The notes below the pieces were generated by a model. That model made no database searches and was not told where the DNA came from. It worked only from the letters and a program-made list of their open reading frames with translations. A stretch of 64,000 nt of DNA. Origin: Phyllobacteriaceae bacterium UBA1940 (GTDB lineage Bacteria > Pseudomonadota > Alphaproteobacteria > Rhizobiales > Rhizobiaceae). Where the stretch lies: NCBI GenBank assembly GCA_002336975.1, contig DDFA01000023.1, forward strand, positions 1-64,000, given 5' to 3'. Shown piece by piece: positions 51,891-61,125 of the stretch; the first letter of the stretch is position 1, and each line of letters starts with the position of its first letter. The translations under genes and the position numbers were made by a program.

Positions 51891-52928
51891 ATGATGGATT
51901 TCGAGAATTTCGGGACAACCACAGCGGTCGGAACGCCGCTTTCGCAGGTCGAGAAGGCAGCAGCCGTCCTTCTCGCCATGGGCAAGGGTGTCGCCGGCAA
52001 GCTGCTGAAATATTTCACCCAGAGCGAGTTGCAGCAGATCATCGCCGCCGCGCAGAACCTGCGCGCCATCCCGCCCCATGAACTGATCGACCTCGTCAAC
52101 GAATTCGAGGACCTGTTCACCGAGGGCGCGGGCCTGATGGACAACGCCAAGATGATGGAAGGCATTCTCGAAGAGGGCCTGACGCCGGACGAAGTGGACG
52201 GCCTGCTCGGCCGCCGCGCCGCCTTCCAGGCGTTCGAGACGACGATCTGGGATCGCCTGCAGGACGCAGACCCGGTCTTCGTCGCGAAATTCCTGCTCAA
52301 CGAGCACCCGCAGACCATCGCCTACATCCTCTCGATGATGCCGTCTTCCTTCGGCGCGAAGGTCCTGCTCGAAATTCCGGAAGAACACCGCGCCGACATC
52401 ATCAACCGCACCGTCAACCTCAAGGACGCCAGCCCCAAGGCGACGGCCATCGTCGAGGCGCGGGTGATCGAGATGATCAATGCGCTGGACGCGGAACGCA
52501 ACTCGGTCGGCTCCAACAAGGTCGCCGACCTCATGAACGAGCTGGAAAAGTCGCAGGTCGACGAGATGCTCGCCTCGCTCGAAACGGTCTCGACCGAATC
52601 GGTCAAGAAAGTGCGCCCGAAGATCTTCCTCTTCGAGGACGTGCTCTACATGCCGCAGAAGAGCCGCGTGGCGCTCTTCAACGACGTGTCCGGCGACATC
52701 ATCACCGCCGCGCTGCGCGGCGCGACGATGGAACTGCGCGAATCGGTCCTCTCGTCCATCGGCGCTCGCCAGCGCCGCATGATCGAATCGGACCTTGCCG
52801 CAGGCGATGCCGGCAACCCGCGCGAAGTGGCGATCGCCCGCCGCTCGATCACGCAGGAAGCCATCCGCCTGGCCGCGGCCGGACAAATCCAGTTGAAGGA
52901 AAAGGAACAGGAAGCCGAGGCAGCCTGA
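51891..52928 (+). CDS. fliG: Flagellar motor switch protein FliG
   Basis: Rotor protein (345 residues) that contacts MotA. N-terminal VEKAAAVLLAMGKGVAGKLLKYF, middle domain LNEHPQTIAYILSMMPSSFGAKVL with the conserved EHPQ motif, and C-terminal IFLFEDVLYMPQKSRVALFNDV with torque helix charges. The tail is Gln/Glu-rich. Followed by an intercistronic terminator-like hairpin before flhB. Confidence 0.97.
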   Translation: MMDFENFGTTTAVGTPLSQVEKAAAVLLAMGKGVAGKLLKYFTQSELQQIIAAAQNLRAIPPHELIDLVNEFEDLFTEGAGLMDNAKMMEGILEEGLTPDEVDGLLGRRAAFQAFETTIWDRLQDADPVFVAKFLLNEHPQTIAYILSMMPSSFGAKVLLEIPEEHRADIINRTVNLKDASPKATAIVEARVIEMINALDAERNSVGSNKVADLMNELEKSQVDEMLASLETVSTESVKKVRPKIFLFEDVLYMPQKSRVALFNDVSGDIITAALRGATMELRESVLSSIGARQRRMIESDLAAGDAGNPREVAIARRSITQEAIRLAAAGQIQLKEKEQEAEAA

Positions 52929-52968
52929 TCCGGCTTGACACGGCGAAGCCGCAAGCGGAGCGTATTTC

Positions 52969-53010
52969 CGGCCCGAATCTCCTGACATAGGGTTCGGGCC
53001 GTTTGCTTTT
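52969..53010 (+). terminator. Terminator-like hairpin between fliG and flhB
   Basis: CGGCCCGAA (52969-52977) and TTCGGGCCG (52993-53001) with a 15-base loop, followed by TTTGCTTTT. It may reduce flhB transcription relative to the switch genes. Confidence 0.6.
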
Positions 53011-53024
53011 CCGGGGAGCGCGAC

Positions 53025-54104
53025 GTGTCGGACGACGACAAGGACAGTAAAACAGAACTCCCGACCGAGAAGAAGCTTCGCGATGCGGCGGAGAAGGGCA
53101 ATACCCCTTTCTCGCGCGAAATCACGGTATTCGCCTCGACGCTCGCGATCTATCTCTTCCTCGTCTTCTTCCTGCCCGGCGGGGTCTCGCGCATGAACGA
53201 GACGCTGCGCGACTTCTTCGAGCAGCCGGAGGCATGGAATCTCAGAACCGGGACCGACGTCATCGCGATCTTCCGGCACCTGGGCTGGGAGGCTGGTGCG
53301 CTGCTCCTGCCCATTCTCGCGATGATGATGATCTTCGGCATCGCCTCCTCCGTTTTCCAGAACCTGCCGAGTCCGGTGCTCGAGCGCGTGCGCCCCCAGA
53401 TGAGCCGTCTCAGCCCCGTCAAGGGCCTCGGCCGCCTGTTCGGCAAGCAGGGCCTCGTGGAATTCGGCAAGTCGCTGATCAAGATCCTGCTCGTCTCGAT
53501 CGTCGTCGCCCTTGCGATGCGGGGCAATTTCTTCGCCTCGCTCGACACCATGTTTTCCGAGCCGGCGGCGCTCATCTACATGATGACGTCGGACATCAAC
53601 AAGGTTCTGCTGATCATCCTCTTCGCCACCGCCCTCATCGCCGCCCTCGACTTCGCCTGGACGCGCCATCACTGGTTCACCGAACTGATGATGACCAAAC
53701 AGGAGGTGAAGGAGGAAATGAAGCAGGCGCAGGGCGACCCGATCGTCAAGGCGCGCATGCGCTCGATCCAGCGCGACCGCATCCGCCGCCGCATGATGAC
53801 GGACGTGCCGCGCGCCACGCTCGTCATCGCCAACCCGACGCACTTCGCCGTCGCGCTGCGCTATGTGCGTGAAGAGGGCGACGCGCCGGTGGTCGTCGCC
53901 AAGGGCCAGGACCTCATTGCGCTCAAGATTCGCGAGATCGCCGAAGAGAACGGAATCCCCGTCTTCGAGGATCCGCCGCTCGCACGCTCAATGTTTGCGC
54001 AAGTCTCGGTAGATAGTGTCATTCCACCGGTGTTCTACAAAGCCGTGGCGGAGCTGATTCACCGGGTTTACGCAGCCTCGCCCCAGACCAGACGGGTAAA
54101 CTAG
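53025..54104 (+). CDS. flhB: Flagellar export switch protein FlhB
   Basis: Export-gate protein (359 residues) that switches substrate specificity after hook completion. Hydrophilic start with [20 protein letters not shown], four TM segments, then the cytoplasmic domain with the autocleavage site NPTH in [16 protein letters not shown] (near residue 268). Start is GTG 53025 with GGGGAG upstream. Confidence 0.95.
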   Translation: MSDDDKDSKTELPTEKKLRDAAEKGNTPFSREITVFASTLAIYLFLVFFLPGGVSRMNETLRDFFEQPEAWNLRTGTDVIAIFRHLGWEAGALLLPILAMMMIFGIASSVFQNLPSPVLERVRPQMSRLSPVKGLGRLFGKQGLVEFGKSLIKILLVSIVVALAMRGNFFASLDTMFSEPAALIYMMTSDINKVLLIILFATALIAALDFAWTRHHWFTELMMTKQEVKEEMKQAQGDPIVKARMRSIQRDRIRRRMMTDVPRATLVIANPTHFAVALRYVREEGDAPVVVAKGQDLIALKIREIAEENGIPVFEDPPLARSMFAQVSVDSVIPPVFYKAVAELIHRVYAASPQTRRVN

Positions 54105-54109
54105 ATCCG

Positions 54110-54559
54110 ATGAGAAAATGCACCTATTCCGCCGAGCGCGAGAAGATTGTTGCCGAAGCAATCTGCCCGGTCGCCACTGAGCTCAGACTGCTCGATGCCG
54201 CCGATCTCGTCTCGTTGTTGCGTTTCGAGTGCTACGGTAACCTGGCCGACCTGGTCTCCTCCGCGGCGGAGCTTTACTTCCTGCCCGGCACGATCAATTT
54301 CGGCGCGGGCGGCGACTACCGTCTCGACTGGGACACGGAGCCGGAAGTGACGCTCGACATGGAAATCCGCCCGCAGGGCGTGACGGTCTATGCGCGGCTC
54401 ATGCTGCAGAAGGATACGGCCGGCGTGGAAGTCACCCATGTCGCCTTCAACGATCCGTCCGCCGACCCCGACGACAACACCGATTTCCTGCGCAGAAGCC
54501 TTGCGGAAGCGCGCTATGTGAAATCCGGCGGCACGCCCCCGGCGCAGCACGCACACTGA
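54110..54559 (+). CDS. Conserved protein after flhB, function unknown
   Basis: A 149-residue soluble protein, five bases after flhB and thus in the motA operon. It starts MRKCTYSAEREKIVAEAI and has an alternating beta pattern in the second half (GGDYRLDWDTEPEVTLDMEI, GVTVYARLMLQKD). No signal, no TM, no family recognised. The same position is occupied in S. meliloti (recollection). Confidence 0.7.
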   Translation: MRKCTYSAEREKIVAEAICPVATELRLLDAADLVSLLRFECYGNLADLVSSAAELYFLPGTINFGAGGDYRLDWDTEPEVTLDMEIRPQGVTVYARLMLQKDTAGVEVTHVAFNDPSADPDDNTDFLRRSLAEARYVKSGGTPPAQHAH

Positions 54560-54576
54560 AAAGACGCGTCCAAATC

Positions 54577-54602
54577 AGCGGCCGTGCCGACGCATGGCCG
54601 CT
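54577..54602. terminator. Possible terminator between converging motA operon and visR
   Basis: AGCGGCC (54577-54583) and GGCCGCT (54596-54602), a 7-bp stem with a 12-base loop, followed by TCTTC. Located between the two converging genes. Confidence 0.4.
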
Positions 54603-54608
54603 TCTTCG

Positions 54609-55352
54609 TCAGATGATGTAACCGAGGCGGATGGCCTTCGCGATCGCCTGAATGCGGTTCACCGCATCGAGCTTGGTGGTGGCCGTGCCGAGATAGGCGT
54701 TCACCGTATGCACGGAAAGCCCCATCTTCTCGGCGATCGCCTCCGAAATGCAGCCGTCGCCGGCCATCTGCAGGCAGGCGATCTCGCGCTCGCTGAGCGC
54801 TTCGGCCGGCGCCAGCTTCTTCTCCTCGCCCGCCAGCATGTCGATGAGCATCTGGCAGCTCTTCATATGCATGTCGATGATCAGGTCGCTGGACGGCGCG
54901 ATGAACGTTCCCATGAAGACGACGTATCCGTTGCCGTGCGCACCAAGGCGCACCGGGAAGGCCATGCCCGACCAAGGGAGCAGCCGCGCCGGAAGCCGCG
55001 TGGTGAAGGGGTCCGCGCCCGATTCGGCGAACTGGTTATCGCCCGCCCCTTCCCAGATCAGCGGCAGCATGGAGGCTTCGAGATGCTCCAGCATTGCCGG
55101 GCCATAGGCTTCCAGAAGCGCGCGGGCATTGCCCTCGACATCCTGTGCGAAATTGTGCAGCGAGAGCGTGAGCTTGCGGGCCGCCGGAAGGCCATGGCCG
55201 CCAAGGCGGAGCACCGCGAAGTGCTGCGCGCCAAGGATCGCCTGCATCACCTGCAGACGGGATACGAAGTCGGATGCCCGCGCGGCCTTCGGCGGACGCG
55301 CGAGACGGATTTCCGCCTCGATGGCCGCGGGAGCGGAAAGCTGGATGCCCAT
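54609..55352 (-). CDS. visR: LuxR-type flagellar master regulator VisR
   Basis: DNA-binding regulator (247 residues) that works with VisN as the class I activator of rhizobial motility genes. The N-terminal ~165 residues form a ligand or dimer domain. The C-terminal LuxR HTH is LSEREIACLQMAGDGCISEAIAEKMGLSVHTVNAYLGTATTKLDA (residues ~180-225). It lies 12 bases after visN. Confidence 0.92.
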   Translation of the reverse strand: MGIQLSAPAAIEAEIRLARPPKAARASDFVSRLQVMQAILGAQHFAVLRLGGHGLPAARKLTLSLHNFAQDVEGNARALLEAYGPAMLEHLEASMLPLIWEGAGDNQFAESGADPFTTRLPARLLPWSGMAFPVRLGAHGNGYVVFMGTFIAPSSDLIIDMHMKSCQMLIDMLAGEEKKLAPAEALSEREIACLQMAGDGCISEAIAEKMGLSVHTVNAYLGTATTKLDAVNRIQAIAKAIRLGYII

Positions 55353-55364
55353 GTCCGTTCCCCC

Positions 55365-56108
55365 TCAGACCAGATTGTTGCGCACGGCCCAGGCGATTGC
55401 CTCGGACCGCGTCTTCGTCGCGGTCTTGCGCATCACGCTGGTGATGTAGTTGTTGATCGTGTTGCGCGAGATGCCGAGGATGACGGCGATCTCGTCGCTC
55501 GTCTTGCCTTCGGCGATCCAGTAGAGGCATTCCACCTCGCGCTCGGTCAGCTCCATTTCACGGTCGTGCCGCAGGAACGCCCCCTGGCAGCAGACGCTGG
55601 CGAAGTAACCGGTCATCACGCCGACATCGCGCAGCTTGCTCTGCGAAAGGATGAAATGCTCCGGGAAGAGGAGCAGCAGCGACATGCGCACCCGGCCGAC
55701 ATGGAAGGCGATGACGCAATATTCGCGGTTTATGCCCCTCGGCACCGCGACATCATCGGCTAGATGGCTGAAGCAGGGCTTCAGGAGCGTCAGGCACTTG
55801 TCCAGTTCGCTCATGCGGGACTGGCCTGCGACGGCCGCAGAAGCGATGCCGCGCACCATGTCGAAGGGCCAGTCGGAAGCGACGACGCTTTCGAGACCGG
55901 CTTCCGGCATGACGTCGTGACGAAGAAGAAGAAAATGCGAGGCGCTGACATAGTCCGTCAGGGCTCTCAGACCCGAGGAGAGGCTGGCGTGGTCCGCACA
56001 GCGTCCGAGGTGTTGTACCAACAACTCACGCGCACTCTTACGCTCACCCGCTTCGGCGGAGAATCCATAGGATTCCCAGGCCGCAGCATCCGACCGGATC
56101 GTTTCCAT
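55365..56108 (-). CDS. visN: LuxR-type flagellar master regulator VisN
   Basis: Partner of VisR (247 residues). The C-terminal HTH is LTEREVECLYWIAEGKTSDEIAVILGISRNTINNYITSVMRKT; the N-terminal part LTDYVSASHFLLLRHDV is the effector-domain fold seen in LuxR relatives. ATG 56108 has AGGGGG six bases upstream; the frame stays open to 56186 but lacks a better site. Predicted to activate rem (family knowledge). Confidence 0.92.
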   Translation of the reverse strand: METIRSDAAAWESYGFSAEAGERKSARELLVQHLGRCADHASLSSGLRALTDYVSASHFLLLRHDVMPEAGLESVVASDWPFDMVRGIASAAVAGQSRMSELDKCLTLLKPCFSHLADDVAVPRGINREYCVIAFHVGRVRMSLLLLFPEHFILSQSKLRDVGVMTGYFASVCCQGAFLRHDREMELTEREVECLYWIAEGKTSDEIAVILGISRNTINNYITSVMRKTATKTRSEAIAWAVRNNLV

Positions 56109-56696
56109 GATAGCCCCCTGTTCCGATTCCGAACGGAGATTCCCGCCTCCTTCCCGACAGGTCTTCGGAACCGTCCGAACCCCCACCAGTCAGGCCGCAT
56201 CGGCAAGAATCACCAAGCGAATCAGTGACTAAAGTGTACATCGGCTATCGCTAAAAACCACCGCCATCTTCTCGGGATTTACTTTTGGCGGCATCTGTGA
56301 GTCGCTTCCCGCAAGGTGATTTGCCTTCCGGAACGCGCGCGCCGCAAAACAAAGACTTTTGCTTAAGCCACTGTTAACCATGCAATATTCGGAACATGCA
56401 TGCATATACCCTTGCAAAAGCCAATACTAATGCTTCCGGGAATTGCACACCGTCTCCATCTCTCGCAACCGGAGAGGCGGTAAACTTTTTTTGGCGATCA
56501 CGCGCCCGTGAACGGGCATTCCGGGGGAGCCGGCCGGATTGCGAAAAAAATGTTGCAACCGGGCTGAACAAGCGTTGCCGAAATGCGACAGCGCCGGTTC
56601 AAATGCTGAAATGCATCGGAATTTCACGCAACGAAAAACGCGGCCGTTGCCGGCCGCGTCGTCCTTATTTCCCTTGGGGTCTGTCCTTGAGGAGCC
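56109..56696. promoter_or_regulatory. visN upstream region and fliF 3' region
   Basis: This 588-base gap holds the fliF terminator (56632-56659) and a long, comparatively AT-rich leader upstream of visN. GTTAAC occurs once near 56373, and CATGCATGCATAT near 56395-56407 is a run of alternating purine/pyrimidine. No coding frame is convincing. Confidence 0.4.
56632..56659 (-). terminator. Terminator of fliF
   Basis: ACGCGGCCG (56638-56646), loop TTGC, CGGCCGCGT (56651-56659), with AAAAA at 56634-56638 giving a U-run for the minus-strand transcript. It lies 38 bases after the fliF stop. Confidence 0.85.
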
Positions 56697-58391
56697 TTAT
56701 GCGGCTTCCTTTTCGACGGCCCACTTGCGCAGGATCTTGGCAGCGCGTTCCTCGCTGATCTCGACCATGCGGCTGAGGCGGCGTTCCGGGCCTTCCTTGA
56801 CGCGGCGGTTGAAGGCGCCGTCGCCGTCGTCGCCCGCATTGAGCAGGTCGTCCGTGCTGTCGAAGCCAAAGTCCGCACCGAAGCCGTCCATGAGCGTGGC
56901 GCCGGGGCCGCCGATGCCGCTGGCCGGAGAGAAGTCGGGAAGCTCCAGACCTGCTGCGCCGCTCTCCAGGGCGTTGGCCGAGGCGCCGCCACCGGTCACC
57001 GAGCGCACTGCCGGGCGGAGGCCGAACCAGACCACGAGGAAGGCGACACCGACGAAGGCGAGCGCATTGATGATGCCGCCGAGATTGCGCGTCAGCACTT
57101 CCAGGATGCCCGGGCCGGGCACGGCTTCATCGAGAAGCTGGTGATCGAGGAACTCCATGGCGGTGATCGTCACCACGTCGCCGCGATCGGTATTGAGGCC
57201 GGCAGCGGAGGAGACGATCTTCTGCATGTCGGCGACATAGGCGTCGATCTTGGCCTGGTCGGCCGGCTCGCCGACCATGGCCGCGACGCGGGCGCGGTTG
57301 ACCACCACGGCGACCGACAGCTTCTCCACGGCGACGCCGTTGCGGACGGTTGCGACCGTCTTGCTGTTGATCTCGTAGTTGGTCTGCTCTTCCTTCTTGT
57401 CCTGCTCGTCCTTCGACTGCGGACCTTCACCATTGCCCTGCGGGCCGCCCTGCGGAATGTTCTGTTCGACCGTTGCGGCCTTGTTCGTCGCCTGCTGGCT
57501 GGACTTCTGGCTTTCACGCGTCACCCGGACGGAACGCTCCACGCGCGATTCCGGATCGTAGACCGTTTCCTGGATCTGCTGCGTATCCGTGTTAAGTGAG
57601 GCCGTGACGCTGGCGCGGAAATTGTCCATGCCGAGGAAGGGGGCGAGCGCCTTTTCGATATTGCGCTCGATTTCGCTCTGGACCGTCTGGACGGCCGTCA
57701 GCGAGCGGTTGACCGCCCCGTTCTCCGGGTCGTCGCCGGAGGCGAGGAGCTGGCCGGCGGAATCGAGGATGGTGACGCCATCGACTTCGAGGCCCGGAAC
57801 GGAGGCGGCGACGAGGTGACGGATGGCGGCGGCCGATTCACGACCGGCCTGCGCGCTCGCGCGGATCATGACGGAAGCGGTCGGCACCTGGTCGGCTTTG
57901 CGGAAGTTGCCGCGCTCGGGCATCACGATATGGACGCGGGCGGCGGCGATGCCGCTGATCTGCTGAATGGTGCGTGCGATTTCACCTTCGAGGGCGCGCA
58001 CACGGGTCACTTCCTGCATGAAGGAGGTGAGGCCCAGGGAGCCGACCTTGTCGAAGAGTTCGTAGCCAGCATTGGCGCTGCTCGGCAGGCCGCGCTCTGC
58101 GAGATAGAGCCGCGCCTTGCCCGTCTGGCCGACCGGCACTTCGATGCTGGCACCGTCCGTTCCGGTATTGAAATCGATATTGGCCTCGGCAAGCGCCAGG
58201 CTGATCTGGTTCACGTCGCTCTTTTCAAGACCGACATAAAGCGTCTCATAGGCGGGTTTGTTCACGAGGATCCCGGCGGCAAGCACGAGACCGATCGAGA
58301 CGATGGCGGCTCCCGCCAGCATCGCGAGTTTCGCCTGCCCCAGCGAAGCCAGGTTCTTGTAGACTTTCGTCAACTGTTCCAACAGATTCAT
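56697..58391 (-). CDS. fliF: Flagellar MS-ring protein FliF
   Basis: MS-ring subunit (564 residues). TM1 LAMLAGAAIVSIGLVLAAGIL (residues ~22-42), YceF/FliF ring-building motifs ETLYVGLEKSDVNQI and LPSSANAGYELFDKVGSLGLTSFMQEV, a Gln/Lys-rich periplasmic loop, TM2 INALAFVGVAFLVVWFGLRP (~450-470) and a C-terminal FliG-binding tail (ILRKWAVEKEAA). Lies between the che operon and visNR on the same strand. Confidence 0.97.
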   Translation of the reverse strand: MNLLEQLTKVYKNLASLGQAKLAMLAGAAIVSIGLVLAAGILVNKPAYETLYVGLEKSDVNQISLALAEANIDFNTGTDGASIEVPVGQTGKARLYLAERGLPSSANAGYELFDKVGSLGLTSFMQEVTRVRALEGEIARTIQQISGIAAARVHIVMPERGNFRKADQVPTASVMIRASAQAGRESAAAIRHLVAASVPGLEVDGVTILDSAGQLLASGDDPENGAVNRSLTAVQTVQSEIERNIEKALAPFLGMDNFRASVTASLNTDTQQIQETVYDPESRVERSVRVTRESQKSSQQATNKAATVEQNIPQGGPQGNGEGPQSKDEQDKKEEQTNYEINSKTVATVRNGVAVEKLSVAVVVNRARVAAMVGEPADQAKIDAYVADMQKIVSSAAGLNTDRGDVVTITAMEFLDHQLLDEAVPGPGILEVLTRNLGGIINALAFVGVAFLVVWFGLRPAVRSVTGGGASANALESGAAGLELPDFSPASGIGGPGATLMDGFGADFGFDSTDDLLNAGDDGDGAFNRRVKEGPERRLSRMVEISEERAAKILRKWAVEKEAA

Positions 58392-58605
58392 TCTGTTCCC
58401 GCACGGACTAGTCGCCTGTCCACCGGCCTGATGCCGGCACCCTCAGACGCATTTTCAATCTCGTGGGACGGAACCGGCACATTCTCCGCACGCGCCGACC
58501 TGCCCCATGGAATACGCGGACCTAACTGATCCGGGCTGGAGACTAGACGGCGAAACTTGCGCGAACATGTCGTGCCGCGGCGCGGCGGGGATGTGCGAAA
58601 CGCAG

Positions 58606-58628
58606 GACGGCGCCGATGCGGCGCCGTC
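58606..58628 (-). terminator. Hairpin after the che operon
   Basis: GACGGCGCCG (58606-58615) and CGGCGCCGTC (58619-58628) form a 10-bp stem with a 3-base loop, 31 bases after cheT. The minus-strand continuation CTGCGTTTCGC has only a short T-run. Confidence 0.55.
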
Positions 58629-58658
58629 AAAACGATGGGTTTTCCGGCCGGTTGCGGT

Positions 58659-59048
58659 TCAGAAGAACTCGAAGTCGCCGGCAGCCTTGCCGAGCGGCTG
58701 GGAATGGCCGTGGCGCAGGCCATTGCTCAGCGCCTTCTGCATATCGGCAAGCTTCACGAGGTTCAGGGCCGTCGTGACGTCGACGACCCAGTTATCGGGA
58801 ATGCCGCCGGTGATGGTGTCGATGAATTCGGCAAGCCCCCGCGTCTTCTGGACGGCAAGGTCGATGCCCTGCAACACCATCATGCGCTCGGCGGCGTCAT
58901 TTGCGCCGTCGTTCTGGATGGCCGCAAGCTGCGGCTCGATCCGCTCGATGAGATAGGCGACATCGTGCAGCTCGGACACGATCCGCATCAGGACATCCGG
59001 AAGGGCTTCTTCCATGGCGGTCGCGGCACTCTGATACTCGGCTTGCAT
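58659..59048 (-). CDS. cheT: Chemotaxis protein CheT
   Basis: A 129-residue helical protein, last gene of the rhizobial che operon, called CheT in S. meliloti. It contains DLAVQ in LQGIDLAVQKTRGLAEF, which matches the DxxxQ catalytic pattern of CheZ phosphatases, so it may speed CheY dephosphorylation. No other CheZ is present in the window. The last residues DFEFF resemble the end of CheD (IEFF). It starts 84 bases after cheD. Confidence 0.85.
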   Translation of the reverse strand: MQAEYQSAATAMEEALPDVLMRIVSELHDVAYLIERIEPQLAAIQNDGANDAAERMMVLQGIDLAVQKTRGLAEFIDTITGGIPDNWVVDVTTALNLVKLADMQKALSNGLRHGHSQPLGKAAGDFEFF

Positions 59049-59132
59049 GGATTACCCTTTTTGGTACGAGCCGGAGACAGCCGGCAACGCAATACACTTC
59101 GTACTTTCGTTTCCTTGCAGCGAGACCGCCGC

Positions 59133-59687
59133 TCAGAAGAATTCGATCGAGCTTTCGACAGGCTTGGCGACGGGAGCGGGCCGCTGCTCCAGCGCAACCG
59201 TCTTCTGCGTCTCGACGCCCGTCAGCGCATATTGCCGGGCCCGGCCGCTCGAGGGCCAGTATTCCAGCTTGCGCCCGTGCTCGCCGCCGGTGCTCTCGCC
59301 GACGACCTTGATGCCTTCGTCCATCAGGAACTGGCGGGCGAACATGGCGTTCTGTTCACCGACATTGGAGAAGCGGGCGATGGTGCGCGCGCCGCCGAAG
59401 ATCTTCGCCTCCAGCCGGTCACGTCGCGCGCCCTGCTTCAGGAGGCCGTTGATCAGCAGCTCCATCAGGTGCACGCCGTAGCGTGTGGCGTCCCCGCCCG
59501 AGGCCAGAGCCTCGGCCGAGCCCGGCAGCAGGAAGTGGTTCATGCCACCGACGCCAATGACCGGGTCGCGCATGCAGGCGGCCACGCACGAGCCGAGAAT
59601 GGTGGTAAGCACCACGTTCGGATCGTTGATGACCTTGTATTCGCCCTGAATGACATGGACGCGGCGCGTCCCGGCGTCTGTTATCAT
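59133..59687 (-). CDS. cheD: Chemoreceptor glutamine deamidase CheD
   Basis: CheD deamidates receptor glutamines. The 184-residue length is normal. The catalytic Cys lies in [15 protein letters not shown] and the His in [37 protein letters not shown] follows. The C-terminus SSIEFF resembles that of CheT. ATGA overlap with cheY2. Confidence 0.95.
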   Translation of the reverse strand: MITDAGTRRVHVIQGEYKVINDPNVVLTTILGSCVAACMRDPVIGVGGMNHFLLPGSAEALASGGDATRYGVHLMELLINGLLKQGARRDRLEAKIFGGARTIARFSNVGEQNAMFARQFLMDEGIKVVGESTGGEHGRKLEYWPSSGRARQYALTGVETQKTVALEQRPAPVAKPVESSIEFF

Positions 59688-60073
59688 TTCAATGCCCCGA
59701 ACACGGCTTCGATGGCCGCCTTCATCTTCTCGATGGTGAACGGCTTGGCCAGAACGTTGTTCGCACCGAGCGCCGCCGCCTTCTGCACGAGGGCACGGTC
59801 GCCCTGCGCGGTCAGGATGATGAAGGCCGCCTTCTTGGTGTTCGGGTTGGACCGAACCGCCTGAAGGAACTCGATGCCATCCATCTTCGGCATGTTGAAG
59901 TCGGAGATGACGAGGTGGTGCGGCTGCTGGGTCATGATGGCCATGCCCTGCGCGCCGTCGCCCGCCGCGGTGATCTGCTTGAAACCGAGCTGCTGAAGGG
60001 CGTCACCCAGCAGCAGGCGGCTCGTCACCTGGTCGTCAACGATGAGTACTTTGATTTTTTCAGCGATAGACAT
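59684..60073 (-). CDS. cheY2: Chemotaxis response regulator CheY2
   Basis: Single receiver domain (129 residues). [13 protein letters not shown] (acidic pair), [13 protein letters not shown] (phospho-Asp), ILTAQ (Thr) and LAKPFT (Lys) are all present. In S. meliloti CheY2-P is the response regulator that acts on the motor, while CheY1 is a phosphate sink (family knowledge). ATG overlaps the cheB stop by one base (TAATG), with AGAAGGGAG upstream. Confidence 0.92.
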   Translation of the reverse strand: MSIAEKIKVLIVDDQVTSRLLLGDALQQLGFKQITAAGDGAQGMAIMTQQPHHLVISDFNMPKMDGIEFLQAVRSNPNTKKAAFIILTAQGDRALVQKAAALGANNVLAKPFTIEKMKAAIEAVFGALK

Positions 60074-61125
60074 TATTCGCTCCCTTCTCTACGGGCCGCA
60101 GTGATCTTCAAGATTTCCTCCCCTATGGAGGAGAGCGGAAACTGGTGCTCCACGGCACCCAGCTCGAAAGCCACTCTCGGCATTCCATATACGACGCAGG
60201 TTTTTTCGTTCTGGCCGATGGTGCGCGCCCCTGCATGGCGCATTTTCAACAGGCCCGCCGCCCCGTCCCGGCCCATGCCAGTCAGGATGACACCGACGGC
60301 ATTGCGGCCGGCGAGCTCCGCCACCGAATCGAACAGCACATCGACCGAAGGGCGATGGCCGTTGACGGGATCGCGTTCCACCAGCCGGCAGCAGGGCGCA
60401 TGCGGGTTGGTGATCTGAAGGTGACGGTCGCCGCCCGGCGCAAGATAGATCTTGCCGATCTCGAGGCGCGCACCGTCCGTCGCTTCCTGCACCACCGGCG
60501 CGCAAAGGCGGTTCAACCGCTCGGCAAAGCTCTTGGTGAAGGTCGGCGGCATATGCTGCGTGATGACGGTCGGCGGGCAGTTGACCGGGAATTTCTGCAG
60601 GACCGCGATCAGCGCTTCCACGCCGCCGGTCGAGGAGCCGATGGCGACGACGCGACGGCCGGGCTTGTAGCTGGCGGCCGGATTGACGTTGGCGGCGGCC
60701 GGCGCGAGCGGCGGCGGCTCGGCCTGGAAGCGGCGCTGCGAGCGGGCGGCGGCCTTCACCTTCTCGGCAAGGTCGCCGAAGGGGCGGGCATCGCCCGGCT
60801 GCGGCTTGCCGACGCAATCGAAGGCGCCGATTTCCAGCGCCATCAGCGAGGCTTCAGCGCCGCGATGGGTGAGCGTGGAGACCATGATAACCGGCATCGG
60901 CCGGAGCTTCATGATCTTGTCGAGGAATTCGAGCCCGTTCATGTTCGGCATCTCGATATCCAGCGTCACGACATCAGGATTGAGCTGCTTGATTGCGTTA
61001 CGGGCTTCCATGGCGTCACCGGCCTGGCCGATGACGTTGACATCGGGATCGGCATTGAGCACGGCCGTGATCAGGCCGCGCATGGTCGGCGAATCGTCAA
61101 CAACGAGTACGCGCGCTGGTGCCAT
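60073..61125 (-). CDS. cheB: Chemotaxis methylesterase CheB
   Basis: Receptor methylesterase/glutamine deamidase (350 residues). Receiver domain [12 protein letters not shown], with phospho-Asp in [14 protein letters not shown], then a linker and the esterase domain with the catalytic triad in GSSTGG (Ser), TQHMPP (His) and GMGRDGA (Asp). ATG 61125 overlaps the cheR stop by one base; the frame upstream is cheR shadow. Confidence 0.96.
   Translation of the reverse strand: MAPARVLVVDDSPTMRGLITAVLNADPDVNVIGQAGDAMEARNAIKQLNPDVVTLDIEMPNMNGLEFLDKIMKLRPMPVIMVSTLTHRGAEASLMALEIGAFDCVGKPQPGDARPFGDLAEKVKAAARSQRRFQAEPPPLAPAAANVNPAASYKPGRRVVAIGSSTGGVEALIAVLQKFPVNCPPTVITQHMPPTFTKSFAERLNRLCAPVVQEATDGARLEIGKIYLAPGGDRHLQITNPHAPCCRLVERDPVNGHRPSVDVLFDSVAELAGRNAVGVILTGMGRDGAAGLLKMRHAGARTIGQNEKTCVVYGMPRVAFELGAVEHQFPLSSIGEEILKITAARREGSE

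Noticed and set aside
51318..53843. 841-codon minus-strand frame opposite fliN, fliG and flhB
   Set aside because: Spans three well-supported plus-strand genes; no motif or start signal.
58392..58605. Possible small gene between cheT and fliF
   Set aside because: Short frames only, no SD; the stretch fits a fliF promoter region.
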